Assembly (NCBI GenBank): GCA_012270135.1
Contig: JAAXIW010000022.1
Span: 8,071-14,002, forward strand
From: Brevundimonas sp.
Lineage (GTDB): Bacteria; Pseudomonadota; Alphaproteobacteria; Caulobacterales; Caulobacteraceae
Length of the DNA stretch: 5,932 bases
Direction: 5' to 3'
Below the pieces are notes generated by a model. It worked only from the letters and a program-made list of their open reading frames with translations. It was not told where the DNA came from and ran no database searches. Below are positions 5,845 through 5,932 of this stretch, one piece after another. The stretch's first letter is position 1. Every line of letters starts with the position of its first letter. The position numbers were made by a program, and so were the translations under genes.

Positions 5845-5932
5845 CCTCGCATGCTGTCGAAGCCAACGCCGACGGCCTGATCGGGCCGACACATTCCTAC
5901 GCGGGCCTGTCGCCGGGCAATCTCGCCTCCAG
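5841..5932 (+). CDS. astB: N-succinylarginine dihydrolase, N-terminal fragment
   Basis: AstB hydrolyses N2-succinylarginine to N2-succinylornithine, two ammonia and CO2, the second AST step. Only 30 residues are in the window before the right edge. They match the AstB N-terminus well: VEANADGLIGPTHSYAGLSPGN against the E. coli form [20 protein letters not shown]. This segment is the start of the guanidino-modifying (pentein) fold. The start is GTG at 5841, inside the GTGA overlap with the astD stop; AAGGG (5827-5831) lies 9 bases upstream. The nearby ATG at 5851 is out of frame. The gene is cut by the window edge, not truncated by mutation as far as can be seen. Confidence 0.92.
   Translation, partial: MTSHAVEANADGLIGPTHSYAGLSPGNLAS

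Noticed and set aside
1..5932. Mobile elements, CRISPR repeats, tRNA or other RNA genes
   Set aside because: No transposase or integrase frames, spaced direct repeats or cloverleaf-like sequences were seen on either strand. Nearly all bases are accounted for by conserved chromosomal genes.

Overview
The window is about two-thirds G+C with dense coding. Real reading frames carry G or C at most third codon positions. Gene content, the short intergenic gaps and the TAGGGT-like promoter -10 boxes suggest an alphaproteobacterium, most likely of the Caulobacterales (Brevundimonas or Caulobacter type). That placement is inference from style and gene content, not a database match.

Layout. (1) Positions 1-1496, + strand: the 3' part of tamB, the large envelope-biogenesis protein, whose N-terminal part lies off the left edge. 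(2) Positions 1500-2033, - strand: a small four-helix membrane protein of unknown function, convergent with tamB and separated from it by only 3 bases. A strong hairpin over the last codons of tamB may end transcription from both sides. (3) Positions 2034-2145: a 112-base divergent promoter region. (4) Positions 2146-5932, + strand: a tightly packed operon of an M20-family metallohydrolase, astA, astD and the first 30 codons of astB. Gaps are 4 and 17 bases, and astD and astB overlap by 4 bases.

How the genes work together. astA, astD and astB encode three of the five steps of the arginine succinyltransferase (AST) pathway, which degrades arginine to glutamate, ammonia and succinate. They are in the same relative order as in the enterobacterial astCADBE operon. 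The position held by astC in Escherichia coli is occupied here by a cytosolic M20 hydrolase with every expected catalytic and zinc-binding residue, at the spacing of carboxypeptidase G2. Carboxypeptidase G2 cleaves the amide between an acyl group and glutamate. The last AST step, removal of succinate from N-succinylglutamate, is the same kind of reaction. The most interesting hypothesis is therefore that this hydrolase replaces or supplements the usual M14-family AstE. Whether astC or astE occurs elsewhere cannot be seen from this window.

No RNA genes, insertion sequences, CRISPR arrays or signs of recent transfer were found. Apart from the M20 hydrolase question and the unrecognised membrane protein, this is ordinary chromosomal sequence.
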